Below, in pieces: positions 12,985 to 25,425 of a stretch of 64,000 nucleotides of DNA (positions are counted from its first letter, which is position 1; every line of letters begins with the position of its first letter). A program made the translations under genes and the position numbers. The notes below the pieces were generated by a model. The model had not been told where the DNA came from and did no database searches. It saw only the letters and a program-made list of their open reading frames with translations. Source of the stretch: Delphinus delphis (Eukaryota > Chordata > Mammalia > Artiodactyla > Delphinidae). Location: positions 20,072,148 through 20,136,147 of the forward strand of contig NC_082687.1 of the NCBI RefSeq assembly GCF_949987515.2. The letters are read 5' to 3'.

Positions 12985-13800
12985 GATTTCAGACGCATGC
13001 AGCAGCGAGCGGTAACTGGAAGCAAGATCTTAGTTCCCGGACCAGAAGTCCTAACCACTAGACCACAGGGGTCAGTGGCTAGGGTCTGGATCCCTACTTC
13101 TTGCCTGCCTTGTCAGGAAGGAATTCAGGCGAGGAGGCAGAAGGTAAAGAGAAAAGTAAAAAGTTTGTTGGGAGAACAAAGTACGTGCAGAAAGACGCAC
13201 GGGCGAACTCAGAGAGAGAGAGTCACGCCTTTGGGAAGTTTAAATTCTTTATAAAGGGGCAGTTTTCTGGGTCTTTGTCTTCCTTCTGGCCAGTCATCTT
13301 GTTTTGTCCCCCCCTGGCTAATTTGTCTCGGGACCCTCCCCTTAGGTGCCCACGCACCTCTAAGCCAAGATGGATCCCGACGTGAAGGTATCTGGGAGAA
13401 GCAAGAGTCACCGTGGCCTGGAGTTGTCCCCTGACTTTTGACCCCCAAGGAGCCTTTCTGCACATGTGTAGTGTCTCCCTTGCCCCAGGGAGGGGGGAAG
13501 CAGAGATCCCCTGATCCTTTACTCAAACAAGGTTTTGCCCCTCTCTGTTCCTGCCATGACTGTTATCTTAAGGTGTCCACAGAAGACAAAGCCTGGCTAT
13601 TTACCCCGTCTCTGTCATTGCTTCCATTTCGGAGAGCAAACCAGGAGGCTGACTGTAAATGCCTAACCTGGAGCCCACCTACCTCTTGTCTCAGGAAATG
13701 CAAACAGGAGGCTAGATTTAAGTGTCTGGCTTGAAGCCCACTTTTTTCCTGCCTCAGTAGTACGGCCTCCAAAGGTACAACACCTCCTCCACAGGCAAGC
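12985..13800. mobile_element. LTR-like block, probable solo endogenous retrovirus LTR
   Basis: About 800 bp of GC-richer sequence unlike its flanks. It includes a short GA-rich run (13207-13221), a TTTATAAAGG TATA-like box near 13248, and several CAGGAGGCT repeats around 13640-13720. Its left part (13030-13075), read in reverse, resembles a tRNA-Glu-like GTGGTCTAGTGGTTAGGA segment. No gag, pol or env frame adjoins it. It resembles ruminant or cetartiodactyl ERV LTRs, but I could not confirm TG...CA ends or a target duplication. Confidence 0.45.
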
Positions 13801-14029
13801 TGTTTTTCCACTTGTCAACAGATCTAGAGCTGAGGCTGTAAACTACTCTGCGGTCTCAGTCTCCTCTCCCCACCCTCCAGGTAGATTCCAGACCAGAATC
13901 CTCTAGTCTCCATTCACCTCTCTGAACTCTCATGAAGGTGGACTGGAAGGTACAAGCAGACTTTCCCACACAATGCCTCTCACCTTTAGGTCCCCATCCG
14001 CCCAACAGAACAGTTACAAGGATGGCTTG

Positions 14030-14235
14030 CTGTGCTTATTTATATCATCTCATTTAGCCATCGCAGCCCACTGAAATAGGTTCTATGATCCTGATTTGAT
14101 AAATGAGGAAACCGAAGTCCAGAGAAGTTAAGAAGCTTACCCTGGGTCTCACAGTCTTTCAGGGATGGAGCCCAAGATTTCAGTTCAGGCAGTGTCATTT
14201 AAGAGTGCACACTCTTAACCACCATGGGATACTGT
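14030..14235 (-). repeat. MIR fragment
   Basis: On + it reads ATAAATGAGGAAACCGAAGT, then GAAGTTAAGAAGCTTACCC, then AGAGTGCACACTCTTAACCA, the reverse-complement order of MIR. Confidence 0.75.
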
Positions 14236-14288
14236 TAAATTATTGTAACATTAAGGGTCTGTCTCTACTTTGGGGATTCTTTAAATCG

Positions 14289-14395
14289 ATGGTTCTCAAC
14301 CACGGATGTGCATCAGAATCACCCAAGAATATTTTAACTGCAGAGGTGCCAGGGGCCCACTCCACACATGCTAAGTCACAGTGGGTCTTTTAGTG
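14289..14395. mobile_element. MER5A-like hAT element fragment
   Basis: GATGGTTCTCAACCACGG followed by CATCAGAATCACC matches the MER5A left half. The right end is missing. Confidence 0.6.
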
Positions 14396-14894
14396 TGATA
14401 ATTCTTTGATAATTTCTAAGGACTCATGTCATACAATGGCAAGATATAACAGGAGAATGAATAGGTAAAGCATGGTGTAACCATGGAATAGAATATTATG
14501 CTACTGTTTAATTCTGAAGACTGTACAGCATGGAAAATGCTTATGACCTAATGTTAAGAAAAAAAGCAGGATTTCAAATTTAAAATATAATCACTGAAGT
14601 GATTTAACTCAGTGAATGAGTTAAAATCAAGATTAGAGATATAAGAATTACCAAATTTAAAAATAGATCTGAAGTAATTTCCTGGAATGTAGCACAGAGA
14701 GAAGGAAAACTTGAAAGAAAGGGTGAGATACAGGTTACAAGAGAAAGAGTAACAGGGGTCTATGTTGAAGTCCTGGAAGGAGATAATAAAGCTACAGATT
14801 TCTGGTTCTGCGCTTAGAGGTTCTAGTCTAGGGTGAGGTCCAGGTGGCTTGTGGACCACACTTTTAGATTTTAAAACATTGGCTCTGAAGGCAG

Positions 14895-15080
14895 TTAGTT
14901 CATGGCTGAAATGATGTTGATTCCTAGCTTTGCCACTTACTGGCAGTGTTACTTAACTTGGCCAAGGCTCAGTTTCTTCATTTGTAAAGTTAAGATAGAT
15001 AATACCTGCTTCATAGGATATAAGTTGAGTTGTTCAGTGCATGGCACACAGTAAGCACTTAAAAATGGTAGTTGCTTCTA
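14895..15080 (+). repeat. MIR
   Basis: Contains TTTGCCACTTACTGGCAGTG, then CTCAGTTTCTTCATTTGTAA, then GCATGGCACACAGTAAGCAC: canonical MIR landmarks in sense order. Confidence 0.85.
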
Positions 15081-15305
15081 TTTTTGTATTCCAAAATACA
15101 CTAATTTGAGTATTGAATGGCAGTTATATTGATTGGTTTATGGAATCATGGAGCTACACAAAAGCATCACCAGTCTACTAATTTATTTTCGGCACAACTT
15201 CGCTAATTAGTACTGCTTCCACTCTATTTACACCATGTCCTTCCTTCTATCTGGGATTATTAAGGTAGGAGATGGAAAACATGCCATGTCAAAAGCTTAC
15301 TGTTA

Positions 15306-15521
15306 GGGCTTCCCTGGTGGCTCAGTGGTTGAGGGTCCGCCTGCCGATGCAGGGGACACGGGTTCGTGCCCCGGTCCGGGAGGATCCCGCATGCCGCAGA
15401 GTGGCTGGGCCGTGAGCCATGGCCGCTGAGCCTGCGCGTCCAGAGCCTGTGCTCCGCAAAAGCACAGGGAGAGGCTGCAACAGTGAGAGGCCTGCGTACC
15501 GCCAAAAAAAAAAAAAAAAAA
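15306..15521 (+). mobile_element. CHR-type SINE with perfect 16-bp target duplication
   Basis: Complete copy with a long pure A tail. AAAAGCTTACTGTTAG occurs on both sides without mismatch, which indicates a fairly young insertion. The body carries a short internal AGCACAGGG insertion near 15460 that the other copies lack. Confidence 0.96.
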
Positions 15522-15665
15522 AAAAGCTTACTGTTAGATGTAACACATGATTTCTTATAAAATCTTATAGGTAGCAAGAGGCCAGAAAGGAATCTATTAA
15601 ATTCTTTTTAAACTCCTTAACTGTGTTCCCTTAGGCATTATGCATATGATAATTTGCACAAGTAT

Positions 15666-16118
15666 TGTATTACTTTCCTAGGGCTGCCATAACAAATTAC
15701 CATGAATTAGGTTGTTTAAAGCAACAGAAATTTATTCTCTCACAGTCCTGGAAGCAGAAGTCCAAAATCAAGTTGTCGGCAGGGCCATGCTCCCTCTGAA
15801 GGCACTAGGGAAGAATCCTTCCTTGCCTCTTTCTAGCTTCTGGTGGTTGCTGGCAGTCCTTGACATTCTTTGGCTTGTAGCTGTGCCACTCCAATTTCTG
15901 CCTCTGTCTCCAAAGACTGTCTTCCCTCTGCCTTTCTGTGTCTAAATCTCCCTTTCTCTTATAAAGACACCAGTCATTGGGTTTAGGGCCCACCATAATC
16001 CAGTCTGACTTCATCTTAATTAAGTACATCTGCAAAGACCCCATTTCCAAGTAAGACCACATTCTGAGGTTCTGGGTAGACATGAATTTTGGGGGGGACA
16101 ATATTCAACCCATTATAA
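15666..16118. repeat. Medium-reiteration interspersed repeat, copy 1
   Basis: Runs from GGGCTGCCATAACAAATTAC through GCAACAGAAATTTATTCTC and AAGACACCAGTCATTGG to GACAATATTCAACCCATTAT. The same family appears at 57405-57768 with matching ends. It is a widespread eutherian repeat whose name I cannot give with certainty. An incidental 98-codon reverse frame here is not a gene. Confidence 0.75.
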
Positions 16119-16583
16119 TTGTATTATGGTATTAAGCTTATAAACCAGTGGTTCTGAAAGTCTGTGACAATGACCATTTTAGCCCCATTACGCACTGGGA
16201 AAGATATTGACACGTATCCATGGCATCTCTTATATATCATTATTATATACTTAGGGAATAGTAGAAAATCTTTCAGGTTGGAAAGTTTGCCAGTATTTTG
16301 AATAATTTATTTCATAAAGTAATTCCTGTGACATTTCTCCATTGAGTAGATGGTGGGCCTTAAATACAGTGGTGTGCCACTATAAATTGCACAATCTCGA
16401 GTAAAATCCAGCTTTTACTTTCAAGTATGGTATTTTGCTCACTAAACCACAGCCCTATTTAACTTCTATAGGACAGATGTCTCCACTTTAGCAACTTAGT
16501 GGGTTTACTCAGATCCCGCTAAGTTCCTTACATGAAGCAATTTATTGGTATTAGATGTTCAGCACCTGGAATAATATCTCGTA

Positions 16584-16604
16584 TTGGGTTGGCCAGAAAG
16601 TTCA
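16584..16604. mobile_element. Possible mariner terminal fragment
   Basis: TTGGGTTGGCCAGAAAGTTC resembles the terminal inverted repeat of cetartiodactyl mariner elements. Only about 20 bp match, so this may be chance. Confidence 0.3.
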
Positions 16605-17965
16605 TGGTATAGTAGGTAACCAGTAATTATTTGTACAGTGGTCAACGTGCAGGAGATGCTAGAATTATCTTCCCCAAATGAGCACTAGTACTATCATGAT
16701 GTAGCTAAAGAAGAGACAGATAACATGACATAATAGTAATAGGTTTTTATTGGAAACAGAGAGTCTCTAGCACGCCGTCACAGCTCTCCTCCCCCTGCTG
16801 CTCCGTCTTGTTCCTCGCGTCTCAGCAGCCTTCTTTTCCTTTTCCTCCCCTGCTCACCTGACTACGAATCAGGTGACCCAAGTCCTAGTCAATGAGTTGG
16901 GACACTATTACTTAGACCCTAGGTATGTCACCAAACTTTTCCAGGTTGAAATAGGCTTTTTCTGCCTCAGTTTCTTCTATCTGTTGGAATCTTTCCATGT
17001 CAAGTGAGAGAAAAACCAACTAAAACTAAGCAAAAAATGGGAACTTATTTGATTAGAAAGCTGAAAAGTCCAAAGGAAAAGCTAGCTAGCTTCAAACTCC
17101 ACTGCATTCGGAGCTGACACTATCATTTGGCTTCTCTCTGCCTCTCAGCTCTGACTTCTCTTATGTAGGCTCCCGTCTTCAGCTCCGGAAGGTGGCCCCT
17201 GCAGCAGCCTCAGGCTCATCTGTTAGGGCACCAAGTCCTGTAGCAACAAGTCTGCTTTCCTGGAAGCTGAAATCGGTTAAAGGGGTCGCAGATTGAGGGT
17301 TCTGGGCCCTCAGTGGTCTGCATTGTTTCACAGCCCATTCCTGGAGGTGTAACACTGGGGACAGGGAGTGGAAGACAAAGTGATTACGTTAACAGCCATT
17401 CCCAGGCTCCACTCCTGGAGCTGGAAGTGGAGTTAGCTGCACCTCAAACATGCAGACCGAATGGGGGAGGTGGATCTCCAAGAGAAAAATATGAGTACTG
17501 GTAAAATTCAAAGAGGGAGCAGAAATAACAAATATCCATTAATTTCTCCGCCCATGAGCAAATTAAGACTTCTCAACCCCCTTCATTACTGAAATTGTGT
17601 GATCTTGTGTACTCCCTCGTTAATTAGCCTGTGTGCCATTCCCATTGTTTTATTTTTTAAGTAAGAACTAGTTTTTTATTTATTTAAAAGTGTGACAAAG
17701 AAATTCATAGAAATGCAAATAATACAAAGACATATATAGTGAAAAGTAAATTTCCCTTCTATCTAAGATCCCGCTCCTCCCCAGAGAGAAGCACTGTTAT
17801 GAATGTGTATAAGCACATGTGTATCCAAATACATATAAACTGTAGAGCATATTCATTTATACACACACACATATTCTGTTAATCTATAAAACACTCTGCC
17901 TCTTGCCTTTTTCACTTAATGAACTTAATGAACATTCCTCAGCAGCTTATAGACCTCTAGGGAAG

Positions 17966-18195
17966 TGATATAGCAAAATAATTAGTAGCAGACTCTAGAG
18001 CACATTACCCTGGGTTCAAATCCATCTCTGCTCCTTATTAGTTGTTTAACCTTGAAGCAGTTGGTTCACCTCTCTGCATCTGTAAAAGGGGAAGGAAAAC
18101 AGTCCCTACCTCCCAGAGTTGTTGGGAAGATTCAAATGAGTTAGTATATGTCAAGAGCAGTGCCCAGCACATGGTAAGTGCTCTGAGAATGCCAG
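17966..18195 (+). repeat. MIR
   Basis: Contains CCTGGGTTCAAATCC, then CATCTGTAAAAGGGG, then AGAGTTGTTGGGAAGATTCA, then GCCCAGCACATGGTAAGTGC: near-complete MIR in sense order. Confidence 0.9.
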
Positions 18196-18549
18196 CTTTG
18201 GGTGTCTACCGTATTCTTTGTAAGGCATTTCATTGATCATATGTAGCTTCTCACTGCCGCTTTTGTACACATACCATCTTTCATAGCATCTGAATCCAGC
18301 TACTTTGTTTTGTCAAAGACAAGCTCAAAAAGCCCACCCTGATAATCCTACTTGATCCTCAATGACAAAATGTATTTTGTCATTAAGTTGCCTTTTAATA
18401 GCCATGAAGGTTTTTTCTATAAATGTTCTTTATGAATTGTGGGGATGTTTTATCCTGAATTTATTTTTAGCTCTTTGGAATGTCATTTCAGCTCCTTGTC
18501 ACAGAATTTATTTCCTATGTAGTTTTCTGACATATTTATCAGTGTAATA

Positions 18550-18810
18550 ACTCCTTCAGAAAGTCTGCTCTGAATTGCCCTCATTTCCCCAACCGAGTAA
18601 GTTGACCTCTGAGTGTCCCTCCTTAATAGGCCCATGCTATCTTTGCCTGCGCTTATCACTGTTCCTCATGTTATTTCAGTTACCCACTGACGTGCCTGTC
18701 TCCCCGTCTCTAGACTTTGTTTCTTGAGGACAGGCACCATGTCTTACTCTTCATGATATTCTTCTGCTGGGAGATGTCCAAAAAATATCTGCTGAATTAA
18801 ACTGAATTCT
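18550..18810 (+). repeat. L2 3'-end fragment
   Basis: Ends in a TTGAGGACAGGCACCATGTC segment followed by a ...TATCTGCTGAATTAA tail, the typical L2 3' pattern. Confidence 0.7.
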
Positions 18811-19484
18811 TTTTCATTCTTTGGGCACTCGATTGTTGCTCACCAATTAGAAGCTTAACTAGAAATGGAAACTTAAATAGAAAGTTAGCTCGTTTAGTTA
18901 ATAAGGGTTTAGTTAAAACTTGACCCAGAAGAGTTTCTCTTTCTCCATTGCCTCCCTCTTAGAGCTTTATGTAACATAGATATCCTGATGGCTCCAAATT
19001 CTTTTCTCTAGCCTAGACTTCTACTCTGAAATCTAGGCTCCAGGCTTAGCCACTTGATTGACATCATTTGGTTGTCTGGTAGACTTAACAAACTGAATTC
19101 CGAACCTTCCCTACCAATCTGCTCCTCCTAATATCTTCCCTTTCTCAGGAAATGGCAGCTTCATCCTTCCAGCTCAGGCCAGAAACCTTGGAGTTATCCT
19201 GAACTCCTCTCTTTTTCTCATACCCCACATCTAAACCATTGGGTCATCCTGTTGGCTGTGCCTTCAAAACTTATCCAGAATCTAGTCACTTGTCACCACT
19301 GCTGCCACCCTGGTACATGCCACCATCCTTAACATCTTTTTCCAATGGTTTTAGCTTCCATGGATGATTCTGTCCTGAATCAATTATGATCAGTAGTTGA
19401 TGATTATAAATTTGTGATTTTCTGTTTCTGTTACTCCTTTTATTTTTGTTAGTTGATATTCTCTGTTTAAAAAAAAACACTCTC

Positions 19485-19669
19485 GGGCTTCCCTGGTGGC
19501 GCAGTGGTTGAGAGTCCTCCTGCCGATGCAGGGGACATGGGTTCGTGCCCCGGTCCGGGAAGATCCCACATGCCGTGGAGCGGCTGGGCCCGTGAGCCAT
19601 GGCCGCTGGGCCTGCGCGTCCGGAGCCTGTGCTCCGCAACGGGAGAGGCCACAGCAGTGAGAGGCCCGC

Positions 19670-19686
<17 letters not shown>
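19485..19686 (+). mobile_element. CHR-type SINE with TA-microsatellite tail
   Basis: The head GGGCTTCCCTGGTGGC is intact and the body ends GAGGCCCGC followed by A17. The A tail runs directly into a TA repeat. Confidence 0.94.
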
Positions 19687-19708
<22 letters not shown>

Positions 19709-19710
19709 TA
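19687..19710. repeat. (TA)12 microsatellite
   Basis: Twelve TA units directly after the SINE A tail. Likely grown from that tail and probably length-polymorphic. Confidence 0.9.
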
Positions 19711-22129
19711 TTTTAATCAGTGTCTTCAATGGAGGCTGTATCACATTTGCAATGACATAAAGTGATAGATAATAAATAATTTAAGTTCAAGTTAATTTTG
19801 AAAAGCTGGGGCAAAGGGCTAAATTCTTTTTTTAATGTAAAATTTGTGTATTACTTTTGGGTTTTAAAATTCAGAAATATACTTCAACATCCATATCTTC
19901 ATCAGAACCAAGGGCTAAATTCTTAAGCGATGATATTTAAAAGAGTTGAATGCATCCAGAAAACAAAATACTACAAGTACAGGGTAGGAGGGATATGCAT
20001 GCAAAGAGCTCTAGAAGTTTTAGTTAATAATGGACTTAACATGAGCTAACAGTGTGATGTGACAACCAAACAGGTAATTCCACATTGGGCTCCCTTAATA
20101 GAAGTAGTATATAAGAGCAGACAGTGGTCTCACTCTCACACCAGGAAAACTGTGTACAGTGCTGGGCACCCTGTTTGTAGAGAAATAGAAACTTGAGTGT
20201 GTGTTCAAACCAGAATAGTGACAGAACTCGAACCTTCCTCAAAGGGTCATTGAGCATGAGAATATTTATAGCCTGGAGAATTTGATTGTCTTCAAATATT
20301 TGGATGGCTGTCATAGGAAAGAAGGGTGAGGTGTGTCCTGCCGTCAAAAGAAGATGAAATAAAAAGCACTGAGTGGAAGCCCCAGGAGGCAGAGGTTTCA
20401 GTTGTCACTGAGAGTCAGAGCTGCCTGAGGATGGAATGTATAGCCTCAGGATGAAGTTCATTGTCACTGGACTGGTTCAAAAAATAAACTGGAAGACTGC
20501 AGGGCAGGGAAGGTAACTTGTGTTAAGATCCTTTGCGATAAGTAAATTCTTTTTTTTTTTATGCCTTTAAAAAGATTTTTTACTTAGTAAGTTGTACCTT
20601 CGTAATAAGGGAAAATCAAGATTTGCTTATAGGGCAGTTATAATTTTTCTGGCGAATTCCTAAAACTAATAGAAATTAATAGCTTGCAGAACATTTTATC
20701 CAAGCATCAAAGTGTATGATTTATTTCTAATACTTTGTTTTAGTCTGTATAGGCTGAACAGTATAAAATTATCACATTGTAGGGTTTTTTGCAGGTTTAA
20801 AGCACTACTGTTTTTCCAGATTACTGGCTGATGTTATCCTAGACCATGTTAGAAATTTTGGTGTTTCTCCCTTCCTCCTTTTGCTTACATAATAGTATGT
20901 AGATGGTACAATATGTTGGTTAACCTCAGTCTGACACTTAGATCATGTTTTCTCTTTTGCCCTATCAGTGTCTGGGATGTAAATTAACCAGTAAAGTGGC
21001 AACAAGAAATCAGACAAAGAAAATTTCCCATTTCTTTCTACTCACTTGTAATTCTCCTAATTTTGTAGGGGTTTTCCACAGGAAATCACAGAAGAATAGT
21101 TGAAATGCTTTATCTTATGTACTTTCCTTCTGAAGAAAGGAACAGTTAATTGTCTTCTTCCCAGAGTGGTCCAAATTCTTGTACAGGCAGCTGTGTTTAC
21201 TATAGTACAAATTAAATTCTACGTTAAGTGATATCTGTAAGTACTTTCAGTCATTAAAAGCCAAAGTATTTAATTACTTCTCTAACCAGTGGATTTCAGT
21301 GAAGGTGATAGGATGGGTTTTCTAAGCCAGAAAAATATATCATGAGGATGATTGTATGCCTTTAAACAGAAAGAAATCAATGACATTTAATCCCAAGTAA
21401 ATTTGAATATCACAGAGTCAGAAGATACTCTTAATTATATCAAATTAAGTTTTCATCAAACACAATGTGTTGAGAGACTTTAAAACTATTTTAAAAGGAT
21501 GTTTAAAACTTATATTAATAATTTCTATTTTCAAAGAATAAATAAATCCAAAACCTAAAGTTTTTATTTTGCACATACTTCAGTCATACCTTACCTGGGA
21601 TCTATTCCTCCTAGTTACTGTTATGTAGTTTGTAAAGATTTAAAAAAAAAAGCTTCGTAGATTAAAAGTTTTCATTCTGTCTTTGGTTTGTATGTTTCTC
21701 TCCTACCCCCCTACTTGTATAATGGAAGCATTTTTGACATATCCCCAGAAAAGTTGGTTCTTTATTATCAGGGTTTAACTTACCCAGGGCAGGACCCTTC
21801 TTGGATTTACTGAAAATAAACACTTTGGTTATTCAATTTCAGTTTTAATGAGAAAAGTTGAAATCTTTGCCTAACATAAAGGTTTTTCTTTGTCTCTAAA
21901 TTTTGATTTTCCATGCTATCAGAAGCCCCATTGCAACAGGTAATTTGAGTGTTGATTGTATGTTTTCTCAGTTTGTAATTGTGTTAAATGTATTTAAAAT
22001 GTTCACAATTTTAAAAATAAGTTTACTGTTAGGATCCTTCCAACTCAGAAATTCTGTGATTTTAAACTGTTTTTTTTTTTAGTTTGAAAATGTGATCTTT
22101 GGGGTGTTGTCCTGTGTGTCATATATATA

Positions 22130-22290
22130 TGACTAGGAATCATAGAATTTCAGAGCTGGAAGACATATAGTTGTTATCTAGTGATTCTACACATGAAGAA
22201 TTCGGAAGCCCAAAGAGATTAGGGGCCTAACACAAGATCGTAGCGGTAACTGGCACCTGGAACTCTGGCCGCTTACTGGAGCACTGAAAA
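22130..22290. repeat. Old SINE-like interspersed repeat, second copy
   Basis: The AATCATAGAATTTCAGAGCT start and the AAGCCCAAAGAGATTAGG middle match the style of the segment at 4735-4885. Confidence 0.45.
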
Positions 22291-23254
22291 TCTGCTCTAA
22301 AAATTAACCCACATTATCTGAAAATGTGCAGACTTCAGGAGAGTGTTCCTCTACAAATTTAAGAAAGTTGAGGCATTTATATTAAGCACAATTTATTTAA
22401 ATCCTATAAACTGTGCTCTCATCCCTGTTGTTTTCTCCAAACTTGGAATCACACTTGAAAATAAATTACAACTTGGGGTAGGTTAAAGTGTCTTGATTTC
22501 ACACTCCTGGGGTATTTTTCAGTAATTTAGAAGTGTAAACTGACTCTGTGAAGTTAGGCCTGTTTTCAAGTGGGAGGGTGCCCGCGCATCTCTGGGATGC
22601 TTGTGGGGAAAGCCCTCCTTGTGTAGCTGCCCTGGCAGAGTCTAGCTGGGATGATGAATGTGAGATCACCTCTCCAGAGTACATGGGGCTTGGCGGCCAA
22701 GGCAGCGCTTCTAGTCCTCCCAGTCTCACTTCTATTTTATCTGGAACCAGCCCTTGATGACTGTCTTCCGCCCATCCTTCCACCTTGGCCAAACTCCAGC
22801 ACCATGGGGAGATTGTATGTCAGGGTTAAGTTCTCCCTGAGAATTTGAATTTATAAAAATTAAAGATGTTTTAGCACCTCTACAGCCAGTCTGTCTGTAA
22901 GCGGAAGTTATTTTCTCAGCGGAAAAGCCTAAGGGAGTACAAGTGCTTCAAAAACTCCTCTTAGAAATAAAAATGGTGCCAGGGTTAGGTCTTCCTAAAT
23001 GAGATTTCAAGCCAAGGAGTCAGTAGAATTTCACAAGTTAATTGGCTTCATGCACTCACCTTCTGCTAGGACTTTTCAGAAACTTCTCAGGGTAATCCCT
23101 CATAGTTATAGTAGAGAGATGAACCGCGTCACGTGACTGTAACCCTTCGACAGATCTTAAGGCAAGATGGCCTGATGGGCCCTGCTGTCAGCATTCTTTC
23201 CTAATAGTGCCTGGGAGCTGTTAACTACTTGGCTGCTCGCTCCTTCCTCAGCGT

Positions 23255-24460
23255 AGCCTGGAGCCAATGATTTATTCAGTCATTAGTTCTTTGAACAGCT
23301 CTTAATTAAATACTACTGGTTCCATCCTGAGGGTTGGGGAAATAGAAAGAATTAAATAATGCCTTGGTATCTGAAATATGATATTGTTTGTTTTATTCAC
23401 CACTGTAGAACCAGCACCTATAGCTGCCAGGTAGGAATTGCAGAATAAAGTAGTACTTTTCAGATGAAAGAGTGAATGACCTAATGGCCCTAAGGTAAAA
23501 GATCCCGCTAGTTGGGGTGGGCAGAGAAGACTTCGAGGCAGAGATTGCATTTGGGGCTGGATCTTGAGAGGTAGCAATTTGAAAGCATGGATCTAACTAG
23601 AGAAAATAGCACAAGCAGAAACGTCAGCAGCAAAGGCTCAAAAATAGAAATCTCTGAGGTTGGATAGGAAAAGTGAACAATTCTGCTGGAATGAAGAGTA
23701 CATGAAAGAGAAAGGTGGGAATGAGGCTAGAGAGGTATGATAGGGCCAAATCGTGCAAGCCTCAGGAATTTAGACCACATTTTGTAGAAAGTGGGTGGAT
23801 TATATAAGTTTTAATATAGGAATGATACGCTATAATGAGCATTGTGCTTTAGGAATATAAATCTGGTAGCAATCTGCTGAGGGATTAGAAGGGAAAAGCA
23901 CAGGGACACCAAGTGGGAAGAATTGCAGTGATTCCTCATGAGTTAAACTCTGGTTCAGGCTGAGATAGATAAACTAGGGGAGTGAGAATAGAGGGAAGGG
24001 ACAGGTGCCAGAGATTTTGGGGAGTGCCACCTGGCTGAATCAGTTAATTCAGCAATTGATTACATGTAGAGGACAACAGAGGAATCCCAGATGATAGGAG
24101 AATTTTGGTGCAGTTGCTTAGAAGGTGGTGGTTTCACTTACTAGGAGGTGGAGTATGTTTCAGAGGAAGGCCATTCATGGGCCTTCAGTCGTGGGCAAAT
24201 TGAGTTATAAGTTATGGACAGGAAGATGCCCTGCAAGCAGCTGGAAACGTTACAGATTCTTAAAAGGAAGGTAAGCACATGAGACTTAATTGAGGAGTCG
24301 TCCTGCATGGACTAGATAATTAAATCCAGGAGACTGCATAAAAGTGTCAAGAGAGTGATTATGGTAATGGTTAGAGATAGACCAAGGACTGATCTCTGGC
24401 AGGACTTCTTTTGAGGAGGAAGAGTGCTTTAGCAGAACTGTCTAGTGAAGTGGGAGGGGA
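23255..24460 (-). repeat. L2-like sequence, discontinuous
   Basis: Phrases such as GGGGCTGGATCTTGAGAGGT, AGGGCCAAATCGTGCAAGCC and TGTAGAAAGTGGGTGG follow the reverse-complement L2 order as I know it. It is old and diverged. Confidence 0.6.
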
Positions 24461-25194
24461 CCATTTTGAGGAGGGAACGTAACATATCCTAGGCTACAGA
24501 GAGGTTAAGTGGGATGAAGAATAAGAAATGGCTGGTCAGTTTGGAAATATGGAGTAAGTCATGACCTTGAAGCACTTATTTCTTTGGGACATAGAGGGAT
24601 TAGTTAATTTGCAAAGGTACTACAGATTAAGTTGGAGTTTCACCATTGGTGATTAGAGCTTTTCTTGCATACTTGATAAGGAAAAAAAGAGAATGGCACT
24701 CAAGCAGGTATAAGTGCCTTTTAAGAATGTTTCTTACTGAATTATAGAGAAAATCAAATGAAAGAATGGTTCTGTATTTCTTACTGTAGTGCCCGGCTCA
24801 TAGGTTTCAATAAATGCTAACCTGTACAGTTGTTATCATCATTATCAGAGAAAGAGTTTTTCCAGATAAGCGAGAAGAGTGTACATGATTTGTGGATAAA
24901 GGGGAAGCGTCCTTTGGAGAGGGAGGGAGGAGAGTAATTTGAGGAGATCTGGAATAAGTCTGACAGTAAGTGCAAAAACAGAGTGGTTGGACCTAGAAAA
25001 GGGAACAGAGCTACATTTCTCTGAATTGGCAGCGGATTGTAAAGTAATAGGGATGTTTTGAGCCTGGGTGACAGTTAGGAGAAGAGAGGTTGAAGAGCCT
25101 GGCATGCAATGCATTTTCACCTTCTCATTACAGTCAGAGGAAATCTCAACTGCAGATATCTGCTTAAAACATGAAGAGACAAAACAGAATCACT

Positions 25195-25425
25195 GTCATC
25201 TCTTCTGCCCCTGCTATGAATCAAGCACTGTATTAGACAGTTTAAATTGCCTCCTGTAATCCTTGTGAAAATTCAGACATTATGTATTTGCATTCACATT
25301 TTACAGATGAGAAAACACATCAGAAAGGCTGAGTAACTTGCCCAGGATGGCACAGCTAGTAATGGGAGGAGCCAGGATTCAGAGCCGGGTCCATCTGACT
25401 CCAGAGCCTGTGCTCTTTATTGAAA
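25195..25425 (-). repeat. MIR
   Basis: On + it contains CATTTTACAGATGAGAAAAC, then GTAACTTGCCCAGGATGGCA, then CCAGAGCCTGTGCTCTTTA: MIR in reverse order. Confidence 0.88.

Noticed and set aside
13020..13080. tRNA gene
   Set aside because: Only one box-like part of a tRNA-Glu sequence, in reverse, without a full cloverleaf; interpreted as SINE- or LTR-related.
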